41,880 bases of DNA. It comes from Clostridia bacterium. Lineage in GTDB: Bacteria > Bacillota > Clostridia > Oscillospirales > CAG-272. Below are positions 16,436 to 24,534 of the stretch, piece by piece. The notes under the pieces are model-generated. The model saw only the letters and a list, made by a program, of their open reading frames with translations, did no database searches and was not told where the DNA came from. The stretch's first letter is position 1. Each line of letters opens with the position of its first letter. The stretch spans positions 1 to 41,880 of the forward strand of contig JAFVRG010000020.1 in the NCBI GenBank assembly GCA_017504405.1, in the 5' to 3' direction. Position numbers and translations under genes: made by a program.

Positions 16436-16464
16436 ATTGTAGCATACAAGAGTGTAAATTTCAA
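16436..16464 (-). promoter_or_regulatory. Sigma-A type promoter of the plsY operon
   Basis: On the minus strand TTGAAA (16464-16459), a 17-bp spacer and TACAAT (16441-16436). Transcription would start near 16429, which excludes a plsY start at 16445. Confidence 0.75.
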
Positions 16465-16472
16465 TAAAAATG

Positions 16473-16500
16473 TTGTTTTTTCTTAAATTTATGATATACT
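16473..16500 (+). promoter_or_regulatory. Probable promoter of the QueG-like gene
   Basis: TTGTTT (16473-16478), a 16-bp spacer and TATACT (16495-16500), divergent from the plsY promoter. An AGAGGGG site precedes ATG 16532. Confidence 0.55.
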
Positions 16501-16531
16501 TAAATTAAAATAAGGTATTTAGAGGGGCACT

Positions 16532-17344
16532 ATGAGTGTAAAGGAAATTTTTGAAGCGGAGAAAATTGAATACTTTGCCACTGTTCCGTACAGCCTTTGC
16601 ACACCGACACGCCCCTATCTTTTGGAGCGTGACGGAATCGAGGCGAGGAGCGTTATATGCTTCGCCGTTCCGTACTTTACAGGCTACGGCGAGAATATTT
16701 CCGCATACGCTGTCAGCCGTGACTATCACGCCTATATGAGTGACCTCTTCGATAGGCTCACACGCCGCCTGTCCGAGGCGTTTTGCGACGCAAAATTCGT
16801 AGGGTATGCCGACAAATCCCCGATTGACGAGAGGGAGGCGTGCGCTCTTGCAGGGCTTGGCGTTGTAGGGAAAAACGGGCTTCTCATAACCGAAAAATAC
16901 TCATCCTTTGTTTTTCTCGGAGAAATAATTTCAGATGCCTCGCCCGAAATTTTAGGCTATACGGGCGTTACGGAAATGAAATATTGCGAGGGCTGCGGAA
17001 AATGCACCCGTGCGTGCCCTATGAATACAGAGGGATGCGAGTGCCTTTCCTCGTTAACTCAGAAAAAAGGTACGCTTACCGAAAACGAGGCAGAGTTGCT
17101 TATAAAATACAATACCGCCTGGGGCTGCGATATATGTCAGAGCGTTTGCCCTCATACAAAGAGGGCGATTGACTCGGAGAGCGCCCTTACGCCGATAGAA
17201 TTTTTTTGGCAGATGCGCACCCCACGCCTTACATACTCACAAATTAAGGATATGAGCGATGAGGAATTTGCCCTGCGTGCGTATTCCTGGCGCAAGCGGG
17301 AAACGGTTTTGCGCAATCTTTCGCTCTTTGAGGATAAATTTTAA
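16532..17344 (+). CDS. Epoxyqueuosine reductase-like iron-sulfur protein (QueG family)
   Basis: A 270-residue protein resembling QueG, the cobalamin-dependent enzyme that turns epoxyqueuosine into queuosine in tRNA. SRDYHAYM (near 62) and IDEREACALAGLGVVGKNGLLI (about 98-119) are typical of its N-terminal domain. Two 4Fe-4S clusters are indicated by C152/C155/C158/C162 and C199/C202/C206. It lacks the C-terminal HEAT-like region of long QueG (about 380 residues), so it belongs to the short form; whether it reduces epoxyqueuosine is inferred. No other queuosine gene is in the window. Confidence 0.78.
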   Translation: MSVKEIFEAEKIEYFATVPYSLCTPTRPYLLERDGIEARSVICFAVPYFTGYGENISAYAVSRDYHAYMSDLFDRLTRRLSEAFCDAKFVGYADKSPIDEREACALAGLGVVGKNGLLITEKYSSFVFLGEIISDASPEILGYTGVTEMKYCEGCGKCTRACPMNTEGCECLSSLTQKKGTLTENEAELLIKYNTAWGCDICQSVCPHTKRAIDSESALTPIEFFWQMRTPRLTYSQIKDMSDEEFALRAYSWRKRETVLRNLSLFEDKF

Positions 17345-17408
17345 TAAATTGGATATTCTTTATTAAACTTATTGTGTTAAAATGTTTTTTGAAAAAGAGG
17401 TGAGAGGA

Positions 17409-17879
17409 TTGAATAGGGGTAGGCTTGAGTATACGGCGCGAGCTGTTTTATTTACGGCAATATCGCTGACAGTTTTGTTTATTTGGAGCAATTCTGCGGC
17501 AACCCCCGTGAAATCCGCCGCTTCGAGCGATAGGGTAGCGCAGATTATCCGTGATATTCTTCCCCCGGGAAGGGTAGAGAATTTTCTTGTAACCTACATA
17601 CGCAAGATTGCGCATTTCACAGAATACTCACTCCTTGCAATAGAAACCTCTCTTCTCATTCTCTTTATACATAGGGGCACACGGCTTTTGCGATTTCTTC
17701 TCTCGCTTACATTCGGACTGTGTGTTGCGTTTTGCGACGAGGGAATACAGGCGCTCACGGGCAGGGGAAACTCAATGCTCGACGTGGCAATTGATGCGGG
17801 CGGATACTTTCTTTTTTCCTTTATAGTTGTTACTGCCTCTGCGCTTATTTCCATGATTGTTAGGAGGAAAAATGCCTGA
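17409..17879 (+). CDS. VanZ family membrane protein
   Basis: A small membrane protein of 156 residues with four hydrophobic segments and the VanZ signatures RKIAHFTEYSLLAIE and CDEGIQALTGRGNSMLDVAIDAGG (the conserved D-E-x-x-Q and R..s..D pattern). VanZ of Enterococcus gives low-level teicoplanin resistance; most family members have no known role. I prefer the TTG start at 17409 because AGAGG lies 8 bases before it, whereas the upstream in-frame ATG at 17382 has no Shine-Dalgarno; that start would add nine residues. It overlaps the next gene by 8 bases. Confidence 0.82.
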   Translation: MNRGRLEYTARAVLFTAISLTVLFIWSNSAATPVKSAASSDRVAQIIRDILPPGRVENFLVTYIRKIAHFTEYSLLAIETSLLILFIHRGTRLLRFLLSLTFGLCVAFCDEGIQALTGRGNSMLDVAIDAGGYFLFSFIVVTASALISMIVRRKNA

Positions 17880-18837
17880 TTTTTATTTTGAGCATCAATT
17901 GGAGGCGAGGGGATCGAGAGCCCCGTTTGTCGGACGCTCGCCTATCCTTATTTTCATTATTCTGAATATTATCGCATCCCTCATAGCCTCGATACCCCCT
18001 GCGGTATATACGGTTGCAAGCTCACTTGGCAGATATTTTGATGCTATCAGAACCTACGGCTCTGACGATATAGGGCTTGCAGGAGAGATAGAGGCTATTT
18101 TTGCCTCTATCTATACACGGGATGCGTATATGATAATATCACTTATATCCCAGGCAGCCCTCATTGCGGCGGCGATATTTTATTGCCGTGTTTTTGAAAA
18201 GCGCTCGCTTCGTTCTATGGGACTTGTCGTTCGCGGGGCTATCCCCCATTATCTTTTGGGCTTTCTTATCGGTGGCGCAATGCTCGCCGTTTCGCTAGCC
18301 CCTGCCATAATTTTCGGTACGGTTGATTACGTCGGTACAGGGGATTTCTCGGTAGGAATTATTCTTTTGTTCCTTTTAGGCTATATAATTCAGGGGGCGG
18401 CGGAGGAAATATTTGTGCGCGGTTACTTTATGGTCAGCTATTCCGCCTCACGCTCGCTGCATTCATCGGTGCTTGTTTCCTCTATTTTATTTACTATTCT
18501 TCATCTCGGCAACAGTGGTTCAAATGTGGTATCCCTTGTAAATACTTTCCTTTTCGGCACATTTTTAGCTTATTATTTTATAAGGACAAAGAGTATTTTC
18601 GGCGCTTGCGCCATTCATACCGCCTGGAATTTCACGCAGGGACATATATTCGGTCTTTCGGTCAGCGGTATGCCGACCTACGATTCCTTTTTCAGGTTTG
18701 CGCCTGTCGGCAACCTTTCTGTGTTAAACGGTGGCACATACGGAATAGAGGGCAGTATATTTACAACTGTTGTTCTCCTTGCGCTCACCTTGCTTTTCAT
18801 GCTTGTTCCGCCCAAAAGGGAGTACGTTGAAATATGA
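17872..18837 (+). CDS. CPBP-family intramembrane glutamic endopeptidase
   Basis: A 321-residue membrane protein with seven or eight hydrophobic segments and a complete CPBP active site: EEIFVR (E178, E179, R183), FTILH (H211) and HTAWN (H249, N253). The family includes Rce1-like proteases and bacteriocin self-immunity proteins; the substrate here is unknown. ATG 17872 follows TTAGGAGG inside the VanZ gene. The stop overlaps the next start as ATGA (18834-18837). Compare the degenerate paralog at 3768-4643. Confidence 0.88.
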   Translation: MPDFYFEHQLEARGSRAPFVGRSPILIFIILNIIASLIASIPPAVYTVASSLGRYFDAIRTYGSDDIGLAGEIEAIFASIYTRDAYMIISLISQAALIAAAIFYCRVFEKRSLRSMGLVVRGAIPHYLLGFLIGGAMLAVSLAPAIIFGTVDYVGTGDFSVGIILLFLLGYIIQGAAEEIFVRGYFMVSYSASRSLHSSVLVSSILFTILHLGNSGSNVVSLVNTFLFGTFLAYYFIRTKSIFGACAIHTAWNFTQGHIFGLSVSGMPTYDSFFRFAPVGNLSVLNGGTYGIEGSIFTTVVLLALTLLFMLVPPKREYVEI

Positions 18838-19925
18838 AAAACACGGAAAAGAGGGCGAAAATTCCAATTTTCGCAAAGGTATGTGCGTGTATACTCATAT
18901 TCAGCGTGGCTGTCCATATAGCCTCGGCACTGTCCGTAACCTTTGCTGATTTCTTTAATTTCCGTGTGGCTGTGATTTTTCGCAGAGCGCTCGCATATAT
19001 CACGAATATCCTGCCGTTTTCGGTAGCGGAAATGCTTATATACCTCTTGCCCGTTGTAATTTTCGTCATTATCCTTTACTGCGTGCATATTGACGGCGAC
19101 AAGGTGAAAGGGGTACGCCTTGTTTGTACCATGCTTGCCGTTATTTCACTGTTTTATTCGAGCTTTGTCCTCACCCTCGGCACGGGCTACCATACGAAAA
19201 GGCTTGGCGAGAGGCTCGGCTATTCCGATGAACAAATCACCGCCGCCGACCTTCAAGGTACTGCGAAATGGCTCGCTGATGAATTATATGCCATAACCCC
19301 CTTGATAGAATACGGAGAGGACGGAGCCTCGGTTATGCCGTATTCATTTTCCGAGCTGAATGATAGACTCATTTCGGCGTATGAGCGTGCAGAGCAGAAA
19401 TACCCCTTCATCGACAGCTTTTATTCGAGAACGAAGGAGGTTATGTCGGGCGAGTATATGTCGCACCTGCGAACACTCGGCGTTTATACTTACTTTACGG
19501 GCGAGGCAAACGTAAATACAACACCCCCCGATTACGATACCCCCTATACGATGGCGCATGAAATGGCGCATCAGCGGGGAATTGCCAGAGAGGATGAGGC
19601 GAATTTTGTTGCTTTTCTCGTTTGTATTGAAGCCGAGGATGAATATATCCGTTACAGCGGATACTTAAACGTATTTGAGTACGTGTCGGGCGCACTTTAC
19701 GAAACCGACCCCGAGGCGTATATGCAGATTCCCTACCCCGCAGGCGTCTATTATGACCGCTTGGCTTATAGGGAATACTACTATAAATATTCCGATACCG
19801 CCATAGGCGACGTCAGCAACAAAATAAACGATGCGTATCTGAAGGCACAGGGCACCGAGGGGCGCATCAGCTACGACTTGGTTACAACCCTTGCCGTCGG
19901 ATATTTCAAATCAACCGCTCGGTAA
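18834..19925 (+). CDS. DUF3810 membrane metalloprotease-like protein
   Basis: A 363-residue protein with three N-terminal membrane segments (about residues 10-30, 60-85, 97-117) and an extracytoplasmic part carrying HEMAHQRG, a gluzincin-type HExxH site (H242, E243, H246). The third ligand is probably in GIAREDEANF shortly after. This layout fits DUF3810, a family of predicted zinc proteases without an assigned substrate. It starts at an ATGA overlap with the CPBP gene, so VanZ, CPBP and DUF3810 form one tightly coupled membrane operon. Confidence 0.78.
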   Translation: MKNTEKRAKIPIFAKVCACILIFSVAVHIASALSVTFADFFNFRVAVIFRRALAYITNILPFSVAEMLIYLLPVVIFVIILYCVHIDGDKVKGVRLVCTMLAVISLFYSSFVLTLGTGYHTKRLGERLGYSDEQITAADLQGTAKWLADELYAITPLIEYGEDGASVMPYSFSELNDRLISAYERAEQKYPFIDSFYSRTKEVMSGEYMSHLRTLGVYTYFTGEANVNTTPPDYDTPYTMAHEMAHQRGIAREDEANFVAFLVCIEAEDEYIRYSGYLNVFEYVSGALYETDPEAYMQIPYPAGVYYDRLAYREYYYKYSDTAIGDVSNKINDAYLKAQGTEGRISYDLVTTLAVGYFKSTAR

Positions 19926-19950
19926 CAGCAAATCTCTGTTTGAATATAAT

Positions 19951-19983
19951 AATAAGGAAGGCGAAAAACCTTCCTTATTTTTG
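19951..19983 (+). terminator. Terminator-like hairpin immediately upstream of murA
   Basis: An 11-bp perfect stem (19951-19961 with 19969-19979), loop CGAAAAA, followed by TTTTTG. Only about 18 bases separate it from the murA ATG (20002), so no promoter fits between. It may end the DUF3810 transcript and attenuate murA. Confidence 0.75.
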
Positions 19984-20001
19984 TTATCTGACGGAGGCAG
20001 T

Positions 20002-21276
20002 ATGCGATATTTGCAGATTGAGGGCGGACACAGGCTGGCAGGAAAAATAGAGATTTTAGGCGCCAAAAATTCTGCGCTCCCCGTTTTATACGCCACGGTG
20101 CTGACACGAAGTGTGTCGGTAATTTCAAACGTCCCCGATATAAGCGACGTGCTGACAACGCTCGAAATACTGAAAAGAATGGGCGTAATTATCACAAAAA
20201 TAGCCGAAAATACATATGAAATAGATACGAGAAACGTTGATTTTTGCGAGGCGCCTCACAGGCTTGTCAACAGTATGAGAGGCTCATATTATCTTCTCGG
20301 CGCAGAGCTCGGACGCTTCGGCAGGGCAAAGCTCGGGGAGGTGGGCGGTTGCGATTTCGGCGAGCGCCCGATAGACCAGCATATAAAGGTATTCCGTGCC
20401 CTCGGCGCTACGGTAAATCAAACCGATAGCTGTATCGTTATGTGCGCAGACAGACTTGTCGGTAACCGAATAACCTTTGACGTCGTTTCGGTGGGCGCAA
20501 CGGTTAACGCCATACTGTGCGCCGTGCTGGCAGAGGGAAGGACGGTTCTTTGCAACTGTGCGAGGGAGCCGCACGTCGTTGACTTGTGTAAATATCTTTT
20601 GCGGTGCGGAGCTGTGATTTCGGGCGCAGGTACCTCAAAGATAATTATTGACGGTGTTCGCTCGCTCAGCGGCTCGGATTTTTCCCTTTCCCCCGATATG
20701 ATAGAGGCGGGAACCTATATGGCACTCGGCTCTGCTATCGGCGAGTATATAGAAATTGGCGGTATAGAGCCCTCGCACCTCTTTTGTATATATAAAACTC
20801 TTGTGGGCGCAGGTGCTGACATAAGAATGCTTGACGATAAAATCCTCGTCAAGGGCGGCTCCTTACATTCTGTTTCGGTAGAAACTGCGCCATATCCGGG
20901 CTTTCCTACTGATATGCAGCCACAGCTTGTTGCCGCAATGACCACGGCTGACGGCGTCAGCCATATATCCGAGCGAGTGTTTAAAACGAGATTTCGCTAC
21001 GTTGAGCAGCTCTCCCGCCTCGGCGCAAACGTGGAGGTTATCGGTGATACGGTTACGGTTTATCCGTCAAGGCTCCACGGCGCAACGGTGGAAACCACCG
21101 ATTTACGTGCAGGGGCGGCACTCGTTATAGGAGCGCTGTGCGCCGATGGCGTGAGCTACGTGAAAAACTCGGACTTAATAAAGCGTGGCTACGGAGATAT
21201 GTGTAAAAAGCTAGTTGGCATAGGCGCACACGTGTCTGAGCACGAGACGGTCAGCGGTGACGGCGTTTTCCCTTAA
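20002..21276 (+). CDS. murA: UDP-N-acetylglucosamine 1-carboxyvinyltransferase
   Basis: A 424-residue EPSP-synthase-fold enzyme that transfers enolpyruvate from PEP to UDP-GlcNAc, the first committed step of peptidoglycan synthesis. GAKNSALP near residue 20 holds the substrate-binding Lys/Asn; the catalytic Cys is C117 in GGCDFGERPIDQH, the fosfomycin target, and it is present. The late DLRAGAALVIGAL segment is typical. The start ATG 20002 has a GGAGG site; a much earlier in-frame start inside the previous gene has no support. Its 3' end overlaps the convergent gene by 26 bases. Confidence 0.96.
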   Translation: MRYLQIEGGHRLAGKIEILGAKNSALPVLYATVLTRSVSVISNVPDISDVLTTLEILKRMGVIITKIAENTYEIDTRNVDFCEAPHRLVNSMRGSYYLLGAELGRFGRAKLGEVGGCDFGERPIDQHIKVFRALGATVNQTDSCIVMCADRLVGNRITFDVVSVGATVNAILCAVLAEGRTVLCNCAREPHVVDLCKYLLRCGAVISGAGTSKIIIDGVRSLSGSDFSLSPDMIEAGTYMALGSAIGEYIEIGGIEPSHLFCIYKTLVGAGADIRMLDDKILVKGGSLHSVSVETAPYPGFPTDMQPQLVAAMTTADGVSHISERVFKTRFRYVEQLSRLGANVEVIGDTVTVYPSRLHGATVETTDLRAGAALVIGALCADGVSYVKNSDLIKRGYGDMCKKLVGIGAHVSEHETVSGDGVFP

Positions 21277-21676
21277 CACGCTTAACTCCGCCAAAAATTC
21301 CGCCCAAGCCTGATATGAGTATGTAAAGAGCATAGATACCAACGGATGCGAGTGCGCTGATTTCTGTTCCGTCACTGAAAAACAGTGATGAAACAAACAT
21401 CAGAGCAACTATTATAAATCCGCCGATAAGTCCCGATATCAGGTGCATATGCTTTTGCGCCTTTGAGCTGATGTAGCCCGTAATAAAAGAGGAAAGGGCG
21501 AGCACAGTATAACCGAATGGGCGAATATACGAGCTCGGATTTTGCGCCCTGTATGAGATAATAGAGAATATAAGCAAAAGGGCAAGAGCCGTGAGCATCG
21601 ACAGGACAGTCGATATTATAAATCCCCGTGTATTTAATGCCGTTTCTGCATTCTGCCTTTTCTTGTTGCCCTTCAT
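21251..21676 (-). CDS. TIGR04086-type small membrane protein
   Basis: A 141-residue protein with four membrane segments, a basic N-terminus (KGNKKRQNAE) and a basic tail (KRVKGKRRHR). The pattern and its place directly downstream of yajC match the TIGR04086 (YrzE-like) family of Firmicutes, whose function is unknown. ATG 21676 follows CCGGAGGG; a longer in-frame start at 21712 would lie inside the intergenic hairpin. The Shine-Dalgarno is in the 3' arm of that hairpin (21681-21727). Confidence 0.75.
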   Translation of the reverse strand: MKGNKKRQNAETALNTRGFIISTVLSMLTALALLLIFSIISYRAQNPSSYIRPFGYTVLALSSFITGYISSKAQKHMHLISGLIGGFIIVALMFVSSLFFSDGTEISALASVGIYALYILISGLGGIFGGVKRVKGKRRHR

Positions 21677-21680
21677 ATAA

Positions 21681-21727
21681 AAATCCCTCCGGAAAACGTT
21701 ACACAATAACATATTCCGAAGGGATTT
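21681..21727 (-). promoter_or_regulatory. Hairpin sequestering the ribosome binding site of the TIGR04086-type gene
   Basis: On the minus strand a 14-base arm (21727-21714) pairs with 21694-21681 with one mismatch or wobble, and an inner GTTA/TAAC stem lies in the loop. The 3' arm contains the GGAGGG ribosome site, followed by TTTTT and then the ATG at 21676. It could act as a weak terminator after yajC or as a translational switch. Confidence 0.6.
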
Positions 21728-21749
21728 GTTTTATTCCATTATAATAGAA

Positions 21750-22304
21750 TTATTCTGCGGAGATTTCCTCGCCGTTAAGAAGGGTTGTACGCTCAGCCTC
21801 GGCCACAGGCTCAACAGCCTCAGCGGTTTCAGTTACAGCCTCAACAGGCTCAGCAACGGGAACTTTTGCCTTAGGAGCTCTCTTTTTGGGAGCTTTCTTT
21901 GCGCTCTCGTCCGCAAGAGGCGCTGCCTCGATTGCGGGAGCAGCAGCTTCATCAGAAACTGCCTCGGGCTCCTCAGCGGGCATAGAACGAAGAGCAATAG
22001 ACTCCTCAGCTTTAACGTCAACAGAGCGGATAGCGTTTCTCAAAAATCTGATTTTCGTCTTATCCTTACTGGTTTCGATAGTAACGGTCTCACCCTTAAG
22101 GCTTGTAACCTTACCGATTATACCGCCGATAGTGGTGACCTCGTCACCAACCTGCAGGGAGTTACGCATCATAGCCTGCTCCTGCTCATATTTCTTCTGA
22201 CGGCGTCCGGGAATAAAAATCATAAGGAGCATAACGACAATAAGTATGCCGTAAATCCAGAGACTTCCCATTCCGCCCTCTGCGAAAGCAAAAAGATTAA
22301 TCAT
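21750..22304 (-). CDS. yajC: Preprotein translocase accessory subunit YajC
   Basis: A 184-residue protein. One membrane helix (about 14-32), then the YajC core: IPGRRQKKYEQEQAMMRNSL, QVGDEVTTIGGIIGKV and VTIETSKDKTKIRFLRNAI. YajC binds SecDF at the Sec translocon. Normal length is about 90-110; here some 85 extra C-terminal residues are rich in Ala, Glu, Pro and Val (EAVTETAEAVEPVAE type), probably disordered. A GGAGG site precedes the ATG, with its own promoter at 22338. secD and secF are not in the window. Confidence 0.93.
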   Translation of the reverse strand: MINLFAFAEGGMGSLWIYGILIVVMLLMIFIPGRRQKKYEQEQAMMRNSLQVGDEVTTIGGIIGKVTSLKGETVTIETSKDKTKIRFLRNAIRSVDVKAEESIALRSMPAEEPEAVSDEAAAPAIEAAPLADESAKKAPKKRAPKAKVPVAEPVEAVTETAEAVEPVAEAERTTLLNGEEISAE

Positions 22305-22337
22305 TTAATTTTCCTCCAAAATAAACATATCGTTATT

Positions 22338-22366
22338 ATCATACCACAAATTTATGAATAATTCAA
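22338..22366 (-). promoter_or_regulatory. Sigma-A type promoter of yajC
   Basis: On the minus strand TTGAAT (22366-22361), a 17-bp spacer and TATGAT (22343-22338), downstream of the terminator of the preceding operon. Confidence 0.75.
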
Positions 22367-22421
22367 TAATTTTCCAAAAAAAATAAAAAACTCATATATT
22401 ATGGGTGAAAATAAGGTAAAA

Positions 22422-22441
22422 GAGAGCTCTTTTGAGCCCTC
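22422..22441 (-). terminator. Terminator of the gltX-to-rpsA operon
   Basis: On the minus strand GAGGGCTC (22441-22434) pairs with GAGCTCTC (22429-22422), one G-U wobble, loop AAAA, then TTTT. It lies 20 bases after the ispH/rpsA stop. Confidence 0.75.
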
Positions 22442-22461
22442 TTTTTCAATATGCTTGTTTA

Positions 22462-24534
22462 TTAGTCTATCGTGCGGACGATGTAGGGGGCGTATTCTGC
22501 CTCTTCCTTTGCCTTCTCCTCGATTTCCGCCTGGCGCTGAGCCTCACGCTCTGCCTTTGCAGCCGCTCTTTCCTCAGCACGCTTTGCATTGTATTCCTCG
22601 TCCTCGTAAACTCTCATAGAGAGATTGAACTTGCGGTTTTCCTCATCAATTTCGGTAATTCTCGCCTTTACAACCTGACCGATTGAAAGAACGTCCTCGG
22701 GCTTCGCAACCTTTTCTCTCGAAATCTTAGATATGTGGATAAGACCGTCAGCGCCGTCCATTACCTCAGCGAATGCGCCGAAGGGCATAATGCTGACAAT
22801 CTTAGCCTCAACGTCGTCGCCTACCTTGTAGGTGTTCTTGAATGCGAAGAAGGGATCCATCTCCTCGGTTCTGTAGCCGAGAGTAATTTTCTTGTTCTCA
22901 CGGTCGAGCTCCTTGATGTAAACCTCAACCTCTTGACCAACCTTAACTACCTGAGAGGGATGCTTGATTCTTCTCCAGGAAAGCTCGGAATTGGGGATAA
23001 GACCGTCAACGCCGCCGATGTCAACAAAAGCGCCGACCTGAATGAGATTCTTAACGGTGCCTCTGAAGCGCTGGTCAACCTCGAGAGTTTCCCATACCTT
23101 ATCAGCGAGAGCCTTCTTTTCAGCCTTTTCAATAACCTTAGCAGAGCATACAGCACGCTTCTTTGCGTTGTCGATGTCAATAACGACAACCTTCTTTACC
23201 TGTCCTACAACTGAGGAGAGGTCCTCAACTCTCTCGGTTGAAATCTGAGATGCAGGCATAAATACCTTGTATCCGTTTACGTCAGCGAGAACGCCGCCCT
23301 TGATTGCTGCGGTGATGGTTGCATCAACAACCTCGCCCGACTCCTTGAGGGCAACCATTGCCTTCCACGCCTTGTCATTCTGAACTCTTCTCATATCGAG
23401 CTGAGCCGTACCCTCACGGTCGTTTACACGTACAACGAACGCCTCAACCTGGTCTCCAACCTTAACGAGCTGATGAAGGTCTATCGACATATCGTCGGTT
23501 ATCTTCTCACGTGCGACAACGCCTGTAACCTTAGTGCCAAGGTTAACATATATCGCATTTTTCTCGATAGCGTCTACGTATCCGGTAACGGTCTCTCCTG
23601 TATGTATAGTTCTGAGCGATTCTTCGAGCATCGCTTCAAAGTCGAAATTTTCTGTGTTCATAGTGCTTTGAACCTCCATTATTAATTTTGCGGGTGTCGA
23701 CGCACCTGCAGTAATACCAATTTTTCTTTTGCCGGTAAGGCTCGTGACACAAAGCTGGTCTGCGCTTTCTATCCAATGGGTATCGGGACAGTGTCTTTTC
23801 GCCGCCTCATAGAGCTTGCGTGTGTTAGAGCTGTCCTTGCCCCCTATGACTATCATAGCATCCGAGCGGCGGGCAATTTCCTCCGCCTCGGACTGCCTGT
23901 TTTCAGTCACATTACATATTGTATCAAAAATTTTTGCGTTTGTACATAGTTTTTTGAGATTTTTTTGAGTTTTTTTCCACTCAAACGTGCTCTGGGTGGT
24001 TTGCGAGGCAAAAACCGTTGGCTTTTCCTCCGCACAGCCCTCAATATATGCGAAAATTTCGTCAGCAGTCGGAAAAACTGCGCACTCCCCCTTCGCATAG
24101 CTCATAATTCCAAGAACCTCGGGATGCTCGGCATTTCCGAGCAGGATGAAGCGTGTGTCCTTTCCCGTGTTCTCGTCGGCTATCTTATGAATTCGCTTCA
24201 CAAACGGGCAGGTCATATCTATAACCGAAAAATGCGGATATTTTTCGGACAGCTCGCCAAGGTGTCCTTCGCACTCCTTTGTTATTCCATGCGCCCTTAT
24301 TACGAGAATTACAGGGGCTTGCTCGCTCGCCGCTGCGGCGATTTTTTCAGCCTCGCTCTCATCAATCGAGCTAACTCCACGCCTGTATAATTCGTCAAGA
24401 TAAATCCTGTTATGAATGAGCTTTCCGAGTGTGTAAATTTTAGCTTTGCCGTTTTTTTCGAGCAGCTCCTCAATGCAGTCGGTGGCTCTCTTGACACCAA
24501 AGCAGAAGCCTGCGCTCTTTGCCAGCTCTATCAT
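22462..24534 (-). CDS. Fused HMB-PP reductase IspH and ribosomal protein S1
   Basis: A 690-residue fusion. Residues 1-285 are IspH (LytB), the last step of the MEP isoprenoid pathway, with the three 4Fe-4S cysteines C11 (GFCFGVKRA), C109 (DMTCPFVKRIH) and C207 (DTICNVTENRQ) and the AEHPEV motif. Residues 290-640 hold four S1 RNA-binding domains (about 313-383, 399-468, 488-556, 571-642), as in ribosomal protein S1 or its homologs. A Glu/Lys/Ala-rich charged helix (645-680) ends it. This fusion is known from Clostridia. It overlaps the upstream gene by ATGA (24531-24534) and closes the operon before a terminator. Confidence 0.95.
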   Translation of the reverse strand: MIELAKSAGFCFGVKRATDCIEELLEKNGKAKIYTLGKLIHNRIYLDELYRRGVSSIDESEAEKIAAAASEQAPVILVIRAHGITKECEGHLGELSEKYPHFSVIDMTCPFVKRIHKIADENTGKDTRFILLGNAEHPEVLGIMSYAKGECAVFPTADEIFAYIEGCAEEKPTVFASQTTQSTFEWKKTQKNLKKLCTNAKIFDTICNVTENRQSEAEEIARRSDAMIVIGGKDSSNTRKLYEAAKRHCPDTHWIESADQLCVTSLTGKRKIGITAGASTPAKLIMEVQSTMNTENFDFEAMLEESLRTIHTGETVTGYVDAIEKNAIYVNLGTKVTGVVAREKITDDMSIDLHQLVKVGDQVEAFVVRVNDREGTAQLDMRRVQNDKAWKAMVALKESGEVVDATITAAIKGGVLADVNGYKVFMPASQISTERVEDLSSVVGQVKKVVVIDIDNAKKRAVCSAKVIEKAEKKALADKVWETLEVDQRFRGTVKNLIQVGAFVDIGGVDGLIPNSELSWRRIKHPSQVVKVGQEVEVYIKELDRENKKITLGYRTEEMDPFFAFKNTYKVGDDVEAKIVSIMPFGAFAEVMDGADGLIHISKISREKVAKPEDVLSIGQVVKARITEIDEENRKFNLSMRVYEDEEYNAKRAEERAAAKAEREAQRQAEIEEKAKEEAEYAPYIVRTID

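Noticed and set aside
19891..20001. N-terminal extension of MurA into the preceding gene
   Set aside because: It would run through the terminator-like hairpin, lacks a ribosome site, and the conserved MurA start begins at 20002 after GGAGG.
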